From: Wurfbainia villosa
Taxonomy: Eukaryota; Streptophyta; Magnoliopsida; Zingiberales; Zingiberaceae
Direction of reading: 5' to 3'
DNA: 64,000 nucleotides
NCBI GenBank assembly: GCA_025175895.1
Contig: CM045993.1
Span: 52,270,621 to 52,334,620 of the forward strand
The position numbers and the translations under genes were made by a program. Positions 54,750 to 64,000 of the stretch are shown here, piece by piece. How positions within the stretch are numbered: the first letter of the stretch is position 1; each line of letters starts with the position of its first letter. Under the pieces are notes generated by a model, which was given only the letters and a program-made list of their open reading frames with translations, was not told where the DNA came from and searched no databases.

Positions 54750-57362
54750 TTGATTTCTTGTTTGGACAAGAAAGGATTTTCATTTATAATAAAGAACAAA
54801 TGTTGTTCAGTTTATTTAAATGATATGTTCTATTGTAGTGCACCTCTAATGAACGGACTCTACTTTCTAGACTTAGAGAGCCCTATCTATAACATAAGTA
54901 CCAAGAGGTTCAAGTCAAATGAGTTGAACCAAACCTATCTCTGGCATTGTCGCTTAGGTCATATAAATGAGAGTCGCTTATCTCAGCTCCATAAGGATGG
55001 GCTGTTAGACTCATTTGATTTTGAATCATATGAGACATGCGAGTCTTGCCTTTTAGGCAAGATGACCAAGACTCCCTTTAGTGGACATAGCGAAAGAGCA
55101 ACAGATTTGTTAGGACTTATACATAGTGATGTATGTGGTCCTTTCAATGTTGCTGCTAGAGGTGGTTACAGGTACTTCATTACATTTACAGATGACTTCA
55201 GTAGATATGGTTATGTGTATCTTATGACACATAAATCTGAATCCTTTGAAAAGTTCAAAGAATTCAAGAATGAAGTACAAAACCAGCTTGGCAAGAGTAT
55301 TAAGATACTTCGATCAGATCGAGGTGGTGAATACCTTAGCCATGAGTTTCGTGACTATCTAGCTGAGTGTGGGATTCTATCTCAACTCACTCCTCCTGGA
55401 ACACCACAGTGGAATGGTGTATCCGAAAGGAGGAATCGTACCCTATTGGATATGGTACGATCTATGATGAGTCACACAGATCTTCCTATATCCTTTTGGG
55501 GATATGCTCTGGACACAGCAGCCTTTACCCTTAACCGTGTACCATCCAAGGCTGTGGTAAAGACACCATATACGATATGGACAGGGAAAAATCCCAAGAT
55601 GTCTTTTATGAGGATTTGGGGTTGTGAGGCTTACGTTCGACGTCAAGTCTCAGACAAACTGGGACCCAAATCCGATAGGTGCTATTTTGTTGGATATCCC
55701 AAGGATACAAAGGGATATTACTTCTATATTCCCAGTCAGCACAAAGTGTTTGTGGCAAAGACTAGGGTTTTTCTAGAAAGGGATTTTGTTTCTAGAAAAA
55801 CTAGTGGGAGTACCTTCGATCTTGAAGAAATTCAAGATAAGGACCATAGCACTGAGGCCTTGATGGAGGTTGAACAGGAACCACAAAGTGTTGTGGGTGA
55901 TGAGGTTGTTGCACAAAGAGTTGTGGAACAACCACCTGTTCAAGTAGACCTACCTCTTCGCAGGTCTGATAGGGTACGTCGTCAGCCTGAGAGATACTCA
56001 TTTCTCTTGTCTGACCATGATGACGTTATGCTCATTGAGAATGAGCCTACCTCCTATCAGGAAGCTGTGATGAGCCCAGATTCTGAGAAATGGCTAGACG
56101 CCATGAGATCCGAGATGGAATCCATGTACACTAACCAAGTATGGACTTTGGTTGATCCACCTGAAGGGGTCAAACCCATTGGGTGTAAGTGGGTCTTTAG
56201 GAGAAAGACTGACATGGATGGACTTACGCATACCTATAAGGGCCGATTGGTGGCTAAAGGTTTCAAGCAAATTCATGGTATTGACTATGATGAAACCTTT
56301 TCTCCAGTGGCGATGTTTAAGTCCATTCGGATCTTGCTTGCTATTGCAGCATACCACGATTATGAGATCTGGCAGATGGATGTCAAAACCGCGTTTCTGA
56401 ATGGAAACTTACTCGAGGATGTGTACATGACACAACCTGAGGGTTTTGTAGATCCACAGCATACTGGGAAGGTATGCAAGCTGCAAAGGTCCATTTATGG
56501 GCTAAAGCAAGCTTCTCGGAGCTGGAATCTTCGATTCGATGATGCGATCAAACAGTTTGGTTTCATCAAGAATGAAGATGAACCCTGTGTCTACAAGAGG
56601 GTTAATGGGAATACAGTTGTCTTCCTTGTACTGTATGTGGATGACATACTACTCATTGGGAATGACATCCCTTCGCTACAGTCTGTGAAGACTTGGCTGG
56701 GGACGTGCTTCTCAATGAAGGACTTAGGTGAAGCAGCCTGTATTCTAGGCATCAAGATCTATAGAGATAGATCTAAGAGATTGCTTGGCCTAAGTCAGAG
56801 TACATACATTGACACGGTATTACTTCGGTTTGCCATGCAGAATTCCAAGAAAGGACTTCTGCCGATGTCACATGGTGTGAGTCTTTCGAAGACTCAAAGT
56901 CCTTCTTCTAGAGAGGAGAGAGACCACATGGATAAGATCCCTTACGCATCTGCTATAGGATCTATCATGTACGCCATGCTGTGTACTCGTCCTGATGTCT
57001 CGTATGCTTTGAGCATGACGAGTAGATACCAGTCAGATCCAGGTGAGCGTCACTGGATAGCAGTCAAGAATATTCTTAAGTACTTAAGAAGGACTAAAGA
57101 ATATTTCTTGATATTTGGAGGCAATGAGGAGCTAGCTGTAAAGGGTTACAGCGATGCCAGCTTCCAAACTGACCAGGATGATTACAGATCGCAGTCAGGG
57201 TTCGTGTTTTGCTTGAATGGTGGCGCTGTGAGCTGGAAGAGTTCGAAGCAGGACACAGTTGCTGATTCTACAACAGAAGCCGAGTATATCGCTGCATCTG
57301 AGGCAAAGAAAGGAGGCGATTTGGATCCGCAAGTTCATTATCGAGCTTGGGGTGGTTCCTAG
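54750..57362 (+). CDS. pol: N6 Pol: integrase, reverse transcriptase and RNase H (870 codons)
   Basis: Residue numbers count from 54750, which is an open-frame boundary and not the true start. Integrase zinc domain H66, H71, C97, C100; catalytic D127, D190, E226, the D-x62-D-x35-E spacing expected of integrases. The linker (about 360-430) has the basic R-R-S-D-R-V-R-R-Q-P element. RT spans about 435-690 with M-D-V-K-T-A-F-L-N-G (first Asp D544) and the Y-V-D-D active site at 629-632. RNase H has D802 and E843. A 1-nt shift near residue 850 leads to TAG 57360-57362, but the remaining RNase H (Y-C-D-N-N-G-A-I, D-P-L-T-K-A-L) is present to 57623 in the original frame. Best-preserved coding region in the window. 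Confidence 0.92.
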   Translation: MISCLDKKGFSFIIKNKCCSVYLNDMFYCSAPLMNGLYFLDLESPIYNISTKRFKSNELNQTYLWHCRLGHINESRLSQLHKDGLLDSFDFESYETCESCLLGKMTKTPFSGHSERATDLLGLIHSDVCGPFNVAARGGYRYFITFTDDFSRYGYVYLMTHKSESFEKFKEFKNEVQNQLGKSIKILRSDRGGEYLSHEFRDYLAECGILSQLTPPGTPQWNGVSERRNRTLLDMVRSMMSHTDLPISFWGYALDTAAFTLNRVPSKAVVKTPYTIWTGKNPKMSFMRIWGCEAYVRRQVSDKLGPKSDRCYFVGYPKDTKGYYFYIPSQHKVFVAKTRVFLERDFVSRKTSGSTFDLEEIQDKDHSTEALMEVEQEPQSVVGDEVVAQRVVEQPPVQVDLPLRRSDRVRRQPERYSFLLSDHDDVMLIENEPTSYQEAVMSPDSEKWLDAMRSEMESMYTNQVWTLVDPPEGVKPIGCKWVFRRKTDMDGLTHTYKGRLVAKGFKQIHGIDYDETFSPVAMFKSIRILLAIAAYHDYEIWQMDVKTAFLNGNLLEDVYMTQPEGFVDPQHTGKVCKLQRSIYGLKQASRSWNLRFDDAIKQFGFIKNEDEPCVYKRVNGNTVVFLVLYVDDILLIGNDIPSLQSVKTWLGTCFSMKDLGEAACILGIKIYRDRSKRLLGLSQSTYIDTVLLRFAMQNSKKGLLPMSHGVSLSKTQSPSSREERDHMDKIPYASAIGSIMYAMLCTRPDVSYALSMTSRYQSDPGERHWIAVKNILKYLRRTKEYFLIFGGNEELAVKGYSDASFQTDQDDYRSQSGFVFCLNGGAVSWKSSKQDTVADSTTEAEYIAASEAKKGGDLDPQVHYRAWGGS

Positions 57363-57637
57363 CATTGAGATCCTATAGAGCTCTATTGTGACAACAATGG
57401 AGCGATTACCTGTGCTAAGGAACCTCGCTCACACCAACGGACCAAACACATACTACGGCGCTTCCATCTCATTCGAGAGATCATCGATAGAGGAGATGTG
57501 AAGATTTGCAGAGTACCCACAGAGGCTAACATCGCAGATCCCTTGACCAAGGCTTTGGCACAGAAAAAGCATGATGGTCACACTAGGTCATTGGGTATTA
57601 GATACTACGGTAATTGGCACTAGTGCTAGTGGGAGAT
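57363..57637 (+). pseudogene. N6 RNase H tail and polypurine tract
   Basis: E-L-Y-C-D-N-N-G-A-I-T-C-A-K-E near 57380-57420, R-T-K-H-I-L-R-R-F-H-L-I-R-E-I and A-D-P-L-T-K-A-L, ending Y-Y-G-N-W-H, TAG 57621-57623. It is in the frame of the main pol ORF again. The polypurine tract AGTGGGAGAT at 57628-57637 abuts the 3' LTR. Confidence 0.87.
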
Positions 57638-59465
57638 TGTTAGTGAAAGCCCTAGAGCCAATCATATGATGATTGTTGTATGGACTTTATTGTATCATAT
57701 TCCTATTTATAAAGGCATGGTTATTATATTTACTTGTATTGGTGCCAAATAACTAAATATAATAATGTCCTTGGGTAGTAGGTTCTTATCTATGTCAATC
57801 GATTGGATGAATCGATAATGAGATGATATAGAGAACACTACTCTTAATCATTCCTAGTCGAGTATTAACATTCAGGGACAATGTTAATGCGTAGAGACTA
57901 GCATGTAGGTCAACAAGATGACTTGATCTCACAAGTCATGGATATGAGATATCAAGTTGACACATGGGTATGCATTGGAGAATGTATCTTGAATGACCCG
58001 CCATGAGAAAGTATCATGGATCGTTATATGAGTGTCATATACTTTCTCATGTGGCTATTAGTATGACTATTAGTCCTTAGACCTGAAGTCACCATGGTTC
58101 CCTACATAAGGAGTTGCATACTTTGGTCAAACGTCACCCGTAAATGGGTGGACTATAAAGCGATCGGGTATGTAGCTAATTATGCGAGAGGATGTGAGTG
58201 ATGTAGATGGGATCTATCCCTCCTATATGACGGGTGACATCGATATTCTTGATAGAGTGAGACCAGAAGTGCATGGTTATGCCCAAATGAGTCAATATGA
58301 GATATTGAGCTCATTTGATTAGAGTGAGTCTACTTGAGTTCAAGATTTAGATTGTACACTGAGGATGACACGGTCTATGCCTCGATTGGTCAATCTAGAT
58401 GTCAAGGATAGAGGACATTGTCACATATTGTGAGAGTCACAATTAGTAGTCACAAAGGTGATGTTGGAGCTCAACATTCTTGTAACTTGGGTAGCAATGA
58501 TGTGTTGCTAGATACCGCTCATTGCTTATGTTCCTAAATCAGTTTAGGGACATTGCCAACGTTACAAGAACCTATAGGGTCACACACATGAGAGCAATTA
58601 GATGGAGATTAGGTTCATATGATGAACCATGAGGATTAGGTTCATGGGATGAACCAAATTGGATTAAGAGTAATCCAAATTAGACTAATTGAGTTAGACT
58701 CAAGTTGATTCAAGTGTTGAATGAGTCTAATTGAGATTTGATTCATCAAATCAATTTAAATTAATGAATAGAGATTCATTATATTAAATTGACTTGAGTC
58801 AAGTGGTTAGATTTGATCAACCATGGGAGATTAGAGGTCAAGTTTGACTTGACTTGAGAGGGAAGTTGAAGGTCAAGTTTGACTTGACCAAATGCCATGT
58901 CATGATGATGACTAGGCATGGCCGCCAATGATGATGCTCCACATCATCATTGACTTGGTCAATTAGGGCCACATCATGAGGGAGACCAAGGGTCATGGGA
59001 GTTACATGCATGCATGTAACTCCCCCTCCATGAAGTGGCCGGCCACCATTTGGGGGTTATGTGAGTGAAAATTTATTTTGGTGAGTAATCACTCATTACT
59101 TCATCTTCTTCCTTGGGAATTTTCCTCTCAAGCTCTCCCTCTCCTTCCTCTCTTTGGCCGAACCAACCAAGGAGTGCTAGCACACTCAAGGTTGAGTTTT
59201 CTTCCACCTATTGCTTGTGTGGATACCATAGAGGAGTGTGCACTTGACACTCTCGAGTTCCGGCGGACTTTGGACGAGCGGGATTTGCGAAGGGCATCGC
59301 ATCAAGGGTAACATCCTTATCTCTTAGTTCTAAGGTAGATCTAGAGGATTTTGTAAGCACATACATGTAATTAGTTTTAATACTTCTTCGCACGGATCCG
59401 TGGCCGGGACTTCCGGGGTTTCCGCAACGCAAAAAGCGGTTTTTGCGGCCCGGAAAAGCCCAACA
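57638..59465 (+). repeat. N6 3' LTR
   Basis: TGTTAGTGAAAGCCC to AAAAGCCCAACA, the pair of 50218-52042. It keeps a GCGGTTTTTGCGGCCCGG end segment that is rearranged in the 5' LTR. Confidence 0.94.
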
Positions 59466-59470
59466 TCACG

Positions 59471-59996
59471 AGCATATACCAGTCTGATCCAGAAATAGAT
59501 CATTGGGTGACTGTTAAGACGATCCTTAAGTACTTAAGAAGAACTAAGGATGCATTCCTAAAATATGGAGAAGGGTACATGGTGATACGTGGGTATACGG
59601 ATGCCAGCTTCCAGATAGACAAGGATGATTTCATGTCTCAGTCTGGGTATGTATTCACCTGGAATGGAGGCACAATAAGTTGGAAAGGTTCCAAGCTTGA
59701 CACTATAGTGGATTCTGCCACCAAGGCAGAATACATTACAGCTTTTGAAGCAGCAAGAGAAGCGGTTTGGATCAAGAAGTTCATCTCTAAACATGATGTG
59801 GTCTCATCAATAATCCAAACATGTGCTTCACCGCTATCATTTGATCATAGAAATCATAAGTAGGAAGGAAATACAAATCGAGAAAATCTCCAATGAAAGG
59901 AACTTAGCGGATCCTTTGACTAAGGCATTACCTTAAAGTAAGTTTGAGGGTCATGTTAGAGCTTATGGTATTGGATATCGTAGCGATTGGTATTAG
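59471..59996 (+). pseudogene. N5 RNase H
   Basis: Resumes the N5 pol after N6: T-V-K-T-I-L-K-Y-L-R-R-T-K, G-Y-T-D-A-S-F-Q, S-Q-S-G-Y-V-F-T-W-N-G-G, A-E-Y-I-T-A-F-E-A-A-R-E-A-V-W-I. A deletion near 59830 removes the D-N motif and shifts frame; L-A-D-P-L-T-K-A-L-P is readable near 59920 and the tail ends with TAG 59994-59996. In T-x-E-A-E-Y a Lys replaces the first Glu (T-K-A-E-Y). Confidence 0.88.
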
Positions 59997-60010
59997 GCCA
60001 AGTGGGAGTT
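59997..60010 (+). other. N5 polypurine tract
   Basis: CCAAGTGGGAGTT directly before the 3' LTR TGTTAGTAAT. Confidence 0.8.
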
Positions 60011-62228
60011 TGTTAGTAATATATGAGAGATGTCCTAAGGCAATCGCCTTATGTTTAACCATTTATATGATAAATGAAGATTCACTATTTGAGTATACAT
60101 GTTTTCATGTATTTGATTAGATCTTAAACTTATTTACTGAATGTCCACGATATGATTCACAGGATGAGAGAATTTGTGATTGGATCACAACTAGTGAGTA
60201 TATCTACATGTGTAATTGTGATGTATCGGAATTATCCCTAGTCGATGAATTGATGGATTTGGACACCATCGATTCTGTCGAGACTAGCACGAGGTATACT
60301 CCTTGGTGTATCCAAGCAGCTGATTCTCACTGGCTGAAGACATTGTGATGTTCGGAGTTAATCGTGGATGCTAGTTATGGTAACTAGTTCATTGGAGTGA
60401 CCAGCCGTAAGACTTCATATGGTTCTCTACATATATAGTTATGTCAATGAAGTTCTTACTACAGCTTAAGTGTAATGTTCCTTTGACTTGCAGTATTCAA
60501 GTCATCTTGATCATAAAGACTTATGCTTTGACATCTTAAGTAAGCATCTCTGAGGAGATGTGGACTCGGGATGATTGGGTATAAGTTGAAGTGATCGAAG
60601 GTGTTTGAATAGCCTATAAAGGATTCACCACTCCTTGTGAGGAGATGTATACCCATGGCCTCTCATCAGATTGTTACTAAAGTCTTTGGCCAAAGCATTA
60701 CATGTTTAGAGTAAGGTACTCTTGGATACATGTGCAGTAACTAGAATCCGTAGGATGAGGAAATGATACTTGGGCTAGGTGTGACGTAGTCAACCTAGTG
60801 GGGACTAACACTATAAACCATGTCCTGAACCAAGTGGGTATAAGATGAGTGAAGGGAATGGGAAACGATTCAGTGTAGCTACTGAAGGGTTTCAGAAATA
60901 GTTCTCGATCAACCGTTGATCTTTTCGGTTAATTGGGGATCATGATGTACTACTAGGTGCCACTCATGATCGTTCTATAATTAATTGTTAATTATAGATG
61001 GCCAACATAAACTGAGAACATATTTGGTCACACGCACAACGAGAGTAATCCGAAGGATTTAAAATGAGCTTGAGAATGAGATTCTCAGACCGAGAGAGAA
61101 ACTAAGTTTGGTTGGACCAAACAAGGAGCGAGCATGAAATCATTTCAGTCACAATGGAAGCGTGGATGGGTCATGTCTTATGAAGACATGATGGATAAAC
61201 CAAATTGGTTTGGTTCTAATCCAATGGAGGAGAATAAACCAAAGGGGTTTGGTTTATTTTAAACGAATGAACCAAAGTTGGTTCGGTTCATTTTAACTTA
61301 AAATAGACCAACATGGTTTGGTTTATTTTAACTTAAATTAATGGAGCGGGTTAACGGGCTTTTGGTTATGATCCGATAACCATTAAGAGAATTTGTTCTC
61401 TTTAAAATAGGGCTTAAGGGTTTTGTTAAGCCCTAATCCAAGCAATCCCTAGTTGCCGCCCACCCCTCCTCTCCTCTAGTGGTCGGCGCCCAACCCTAGC
61501 CGCCGCCCAGCTTTGTGCCGCCATCCAAGCTTGTTGTCGGCGTCCAAGCTTCAGCCGGTGATCCTCCGGCGACCCTCCGGTAATCCTCCTTGGCTCCGGT
61601 GACCAAGGAATAGCTGGCCCTCTTCTCTTTGTCCAGCGCAAACTCCTCCACCAAGCTGTCTAGTTTTCTGGACAGCTTGTCTTCTTCGTGTTGGAGCATC
61701 ATTTGGACGGCGTTTGGAGCTCCGACAGCAGCTTCCTTACCGAGGATTCGATCTCCGGTAATCCTCATAGGTGGAGGACGAAGGATTCGTTAAACGGTTG
61801 ACGAATACCTCTCCGGAGAAGTGAGTTTTTGAGGACTCGTTTTGGATTCGAATTTTGATTCGGATTGTGATCTTCTCTCGATCACATCGTCTTCAACAAG
61901 TGGCTAGTAACTCGTACGAAGACGAGACTCATGACTTTGTGAAGTCATCCCGAAGATACTCGGCGTGGATACGGATAGAGGCGATTCTAGCGAGGATCGC
62001 TCCGGTTGATGCCTTTCCCGCTACACGTGATACGTCAGGTATACGTAGTATAAATTTCCTTTTATTGCAAAATTTGAAATTGCGGTTATGTCTACCCATG
62101 TTGTACTATGCATGCGTGTGGTGTGTGTGTTGTAATAAATTAGATTTATTATTTTTATTTCTTCTACTGTGCACATGTTTACGAAACATGTTCGAACACA
62201 CACTCGTCGCGGTGCCAGAAACCCAACA
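60011..62228 (+). repeat. N5 3' LTR
   Basis: TGTTAGTAATATATG to GAAACCCAACA. 46 bp longer than the 5' LTR through two internal segments (near 60167-60200 and 61278-61301). Open stretches within it show no domain. Confidence 0.93.
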
Positions 62229-62233
62229 GAACC

Positions 62234-63243
62234 CGTAAAGGACATGATGCGATTTGGGTGATCATGGATCGGTTAACCAAATCATCTCACTTCCTTCCTA
62301 TTCATGGGACGGTCTCATTGGATCATCTGGCGGAGTTGTACTGCCGAGAGATTATCAGATTTCATGGCGTACCTTTGAGTATTATATCCGATAGAGATCC
62401 ACGATTTACCTCGCAATTCTAGAAGAGTCTGCAGCAGTCCATGGGTACAGAACTTCGACTTACTACATCATTTCATCCGCAGACAGATGGACAGTCTGAA
62501 CGTACCATTCAGACATTGGAGGATTTGTTGAGATCTTATGTTATGGATTTTGGAGGCAGTTGGGAGGAACACGTTCATTTAGTGGAATTTGCCTATAACA
62601 ACAGCTACCACTCTTCTATTTAGATGGCTCCTTTCGAGGCCTTATACGGCAGACCCTGCAGATCTCCTGTGTTGTGGGAGGAAGTTGGGGAACGATAGCT
62701 ATTGGGGTAACAGAGTATTCAGCATGATGCAAAGTTGATGCAAGTCATCAGACGACGGTCATCCAAGGCACAAGATCGGAAGAAGAGTTATGCGGACCGG
62801 AGGCAAAGGCCTTTGGAATTCTCAATAGGGGATCATGTATTCCTATGAGTTTCACCAACCAAAGGAGTCAAAAGATTTGAGCTGAAAGAAAAATTAGCTC
62901 CACACTACATTGGTCCATTTGAGATATTGGAGCGGATTGGGGGTGTAGCTTACCGGTTGGATTTACCTCCAACACTTGCAGGTGTTTATAATGTATTTCA
63001 TGTTTCTATGCTGAGGAAATACGTACCACGACTGATCATGTTCTGAAGGAGGTATAGATCCCACTTCAGCCTAATGCGACCTACGAGGAGATTCGAGTGC
63101 GGATTCTTGGTCACAAGGAGCGACAGTTGCGGAATAAAACCATCCGACTCGTAAAGGTTGGATGGTAGCATCATACTGATGAGGAGGCTACGTGGGAGCT
63201 GGAAGATACTATTCGAGCTCGATACCCTCATCTGTTCACCTGA
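62234..63243 (+). pseudogene. G1 integrase core and chromodomain-like end
   Basis: Resumes after N5: K-G-H-D-A-I-W-V-I-M-D-R-L-T-K-S-S-H-F, D in I-S-D-R-D-P-R-F-T, H-P-Q-T-D-G-Q-S-E-R-T-I-Q-T-L-E-D (62473-62527, catalytic Glu), F-A-Y-N-N-S-Y-H-S-S-I, then P-F-E-A-L-Y-G-R. The C-terminal part has G-D-H-V-F-L, L-A-P-H-Y-I-G-P-F-E-I-L-E-R and F-H-V-S-M-L-R-K-Y. The last 60 or so codons (K-V-G-W ... E-E-A-T-W-E-L-E-D, ending TGA 63241) look like the chromodomain-type end of Tekay/Del elements. Six or more stops. Confidence 0.86.
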
Positions 63244-63318
63244 GGTATGTGATGATTTCGAAAATTTCTTATATTGGTTCTTACATTTAAGTACAAAATT
63301 TGGGGACCAAATTTTATT

Positions 63319-63331
63319 AAGTGGGAGAGAA
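63319..63331 (+). other. G1 polypurine tract
   Basis: AAGTGGGAGAGAA next to the 3' LTR start. Confidence 0.8.
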
Positions 63332-63406
63332 TGTAAAATACGGTGAAAAAAAAATGTGTCGAAAGAATAACATTTGTTATGGGATTAATTAAACCTAAGT
63401 GGGTTT
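63332..63406 (+). repeat. G1 3' LTR, start only
   Basis: 75 bp matching 36342 onward with a few substitutions (TGTAAAATACGGTG), then cut by N7 after AAGTGGGTTT. The 5' LTR shows the uncut continuation near 36402. Confidence 0.9.
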
Positions 63407-64000
63407 TGAAGGTTTTGCCCGGAAGCTCTGATACCAATTGAAGGGTTTTGCTTATCGAGTCCGTGAGGGGAAACTTCGCTTCCCACTTCACCTCGGTCGT
63501 TTGTTCATGGCGATCCCATCGATGTCCCCGGATTAAAATATTTAATCCTAGACACAAGGGATTGCCCAAACAACCAAGTCATCGTCGTGCTATTCGTTTA
63601 GAGAGGTCACTTGAACAAACTCGTTGTTCAAGCGACCATCCTCTATTCTACGAGTAGCCGCGGAATAGACGATGTACGGATCGCCGGTTTTTGTATTTAT
63701 AATCGGGATCCAAGTATTATTTAGCCACAAACAGATTTATATCATGCTCATAATTGAAAAATAAATACAAACATGTAACATATAAAAATTAGAGAATCGA
63801 TATACCTCTCGATCTTCTAATGTATGACCTTCCTCCTTTCGGACGTCGTGTGGGCAACGATCTACCAAAAGTTGAAGCTCCTAGATCGTAAATCTTCCTT
63901 CCTTGCTCTTCCAAAGCAAAAGGAAGAATAGAAACAAGGTTTTTCTCCTCCCTAAAACCAACCGACAAGGAACAAAAGGAATCCTTGCCGCCGGCCAACT
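63407..64000 (-). mobile_element. N7: LTR of an N4-type copia element, runs off the window
   Basis: Starts TGAAGGTTTTGCCCGG in + reading, has an embedded primer-site copy (63425-63436, TGGTATCAGAGC on the - strand), then matches the N4 LTR edge from TGAAGGGTTTTGCTTATCG onward. Only LTR sequence is visible, so it may be a solo LTR or a whole element. - orientation is taken from its match to N4; its right target duplication is not in the window. Confidence 0.85.
63425..63436 (-). other. Primer-site copy embedded in the N7 LTR edge
   Basis: TGGTATCAGAGC on the - strand inside the LTR, about 18 bp from the edge. The flanking sequence differs from that in N2. Confidence 0.82.

Larger units (their letters stand above)
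50218..59465 (+). mobile_element. N6: young full-length copia element, innermost insertion
   Basis: LTRs of 1825 and 1828 bp, near identical (the first 480 bp show no difference by eye), perfect TCACG duplication, 1.6-kb leader, Gag, protease and an 870-codon pol ORF, polypurine tract AGTGGGAGAT. It entered N5 at the RT/RNase H border. It is the deepest layer in the right half, which fits its youth. Confidence 0.94.
43559..62228 (+). mobile_element. N5: copia element interrupted by N6
   Basis: LTRs of 2172 and 2218 bp, primer site, repeat-rich leader, Gag, protease, integrase, RT, RNase H and polypurine tract. Without N6 it is about 9.4 kb. Gag to RT is in one frame with seven or so stops. 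Its pol is related to N6 (R-S-M-M, Y-V-D-D-I-L-L-I-G-N-D, Y-R-D-R-S-K-R-L-L-G-L-S-Q-S-T-Y), so both belong to one copia lineage. Confidence 0.94.
36342..63406 (+). mobile_element. G1: gypsy chromovirus-like element carrying N5, N6 (and N7 at its end)
   Basis: 5' LTR 36342-39524, primer site 39532, Gag, protease, RT, RNase H, integrase (split by N5 at 43559-62228), chromodomain-like end, polypurine tract and the start of the 3' LTR at 63332, which is cut by N7 at 63407. Domain order PR-RT-RH-INT is that of Ty3/gypsy; a C-terminal chromodomain-like segment and motifs suggest Tekay/Del. Many stops make it non-functional. Its right end is outside the window. Confidence 0.9.

Overview
This is plant nuclear DNA made almost entirely of LTR retrotransposons. 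Evidence for a plant: Ty1/copia and Ty3/gypsy polyproteins of plant type, initiator-tRNA-Met-type primer binding sites (TGGTATCAGAGCC), CTATAAA-type promoters inside LTRs, and long nested insertions with 5-bp target duplications. I found no host gene, rRNA or tRNA gene, and no CRISPR array. The species cannot be told from the sequence; a large, repeat-rich angiosperm genome is a reasonable guess.

Layout. (1) 1-613 plus 5971-6018 look like the end of an old LTR and its primer site, split by E1 (619-5965, + strand), a gag-only LTR element with the 5-bp duplication ATCCA. (2) 6019-35903 is an outer SIRE-like copia element, M0 (- strand), seen as its 3' LTR, RNase H and part of the reverse transcriptase. 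It is broken at 9296 by N1, a 2.0-kb solo LTR (duplication TAATT). N1 is broken at 10371 by N2, a copia element (- strand, duplication CTTTT). N2 carries two insertions: N3 (14259-20766, gag-only) in its pol, and N4 (25472-34255, a relative of N2) in its own 5' LTR. (3) 35904-36341 is a truncated LTR, L1, of the N3 family, + strand. (4) 36342-63406 is a + strand gypsy chromovirus-like element, G1. Its integrase is split at 43559 by copia N5 (duplication GAACC), and N5 is split at 50218 by copia N6 (duplication TCACG). N6 is the youngest-looking copy and keeps an 870-codon pol ORF. The 3' LTR of G1 is cut at 63407 by N7, an N4-type LTR that runs off the window.

The layers are supported by target duplications, by matching LTR lengths after removal of inserts (N2: 1970 versus 1971 bp), and by a related element that shows the empty site (N4 for the N3 insertion). 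The autonomous elements encode Gag, protease, integrase, reverse transcriptase and RNase H, all damaged to some degree. E1 and N3 encode only Gag and share LTR head, polypurine tract and a recurring palindrome with M0, so M0-like SIRE elements are the likely source of their missing enzymes.

The observations I rate highest are: LTR edges that have captured a second primer-binding site (N2, N7 but not N4); the two gag-only families ending at the same Gag-protease boundary motif; the palindrome CAGTCGACTG repeated in three LTR families; and repeated hairpin modules in the leaders of N5 and N6. I see no wholly new biological system. The gag-only families with their presumed SIRE partner come closest.
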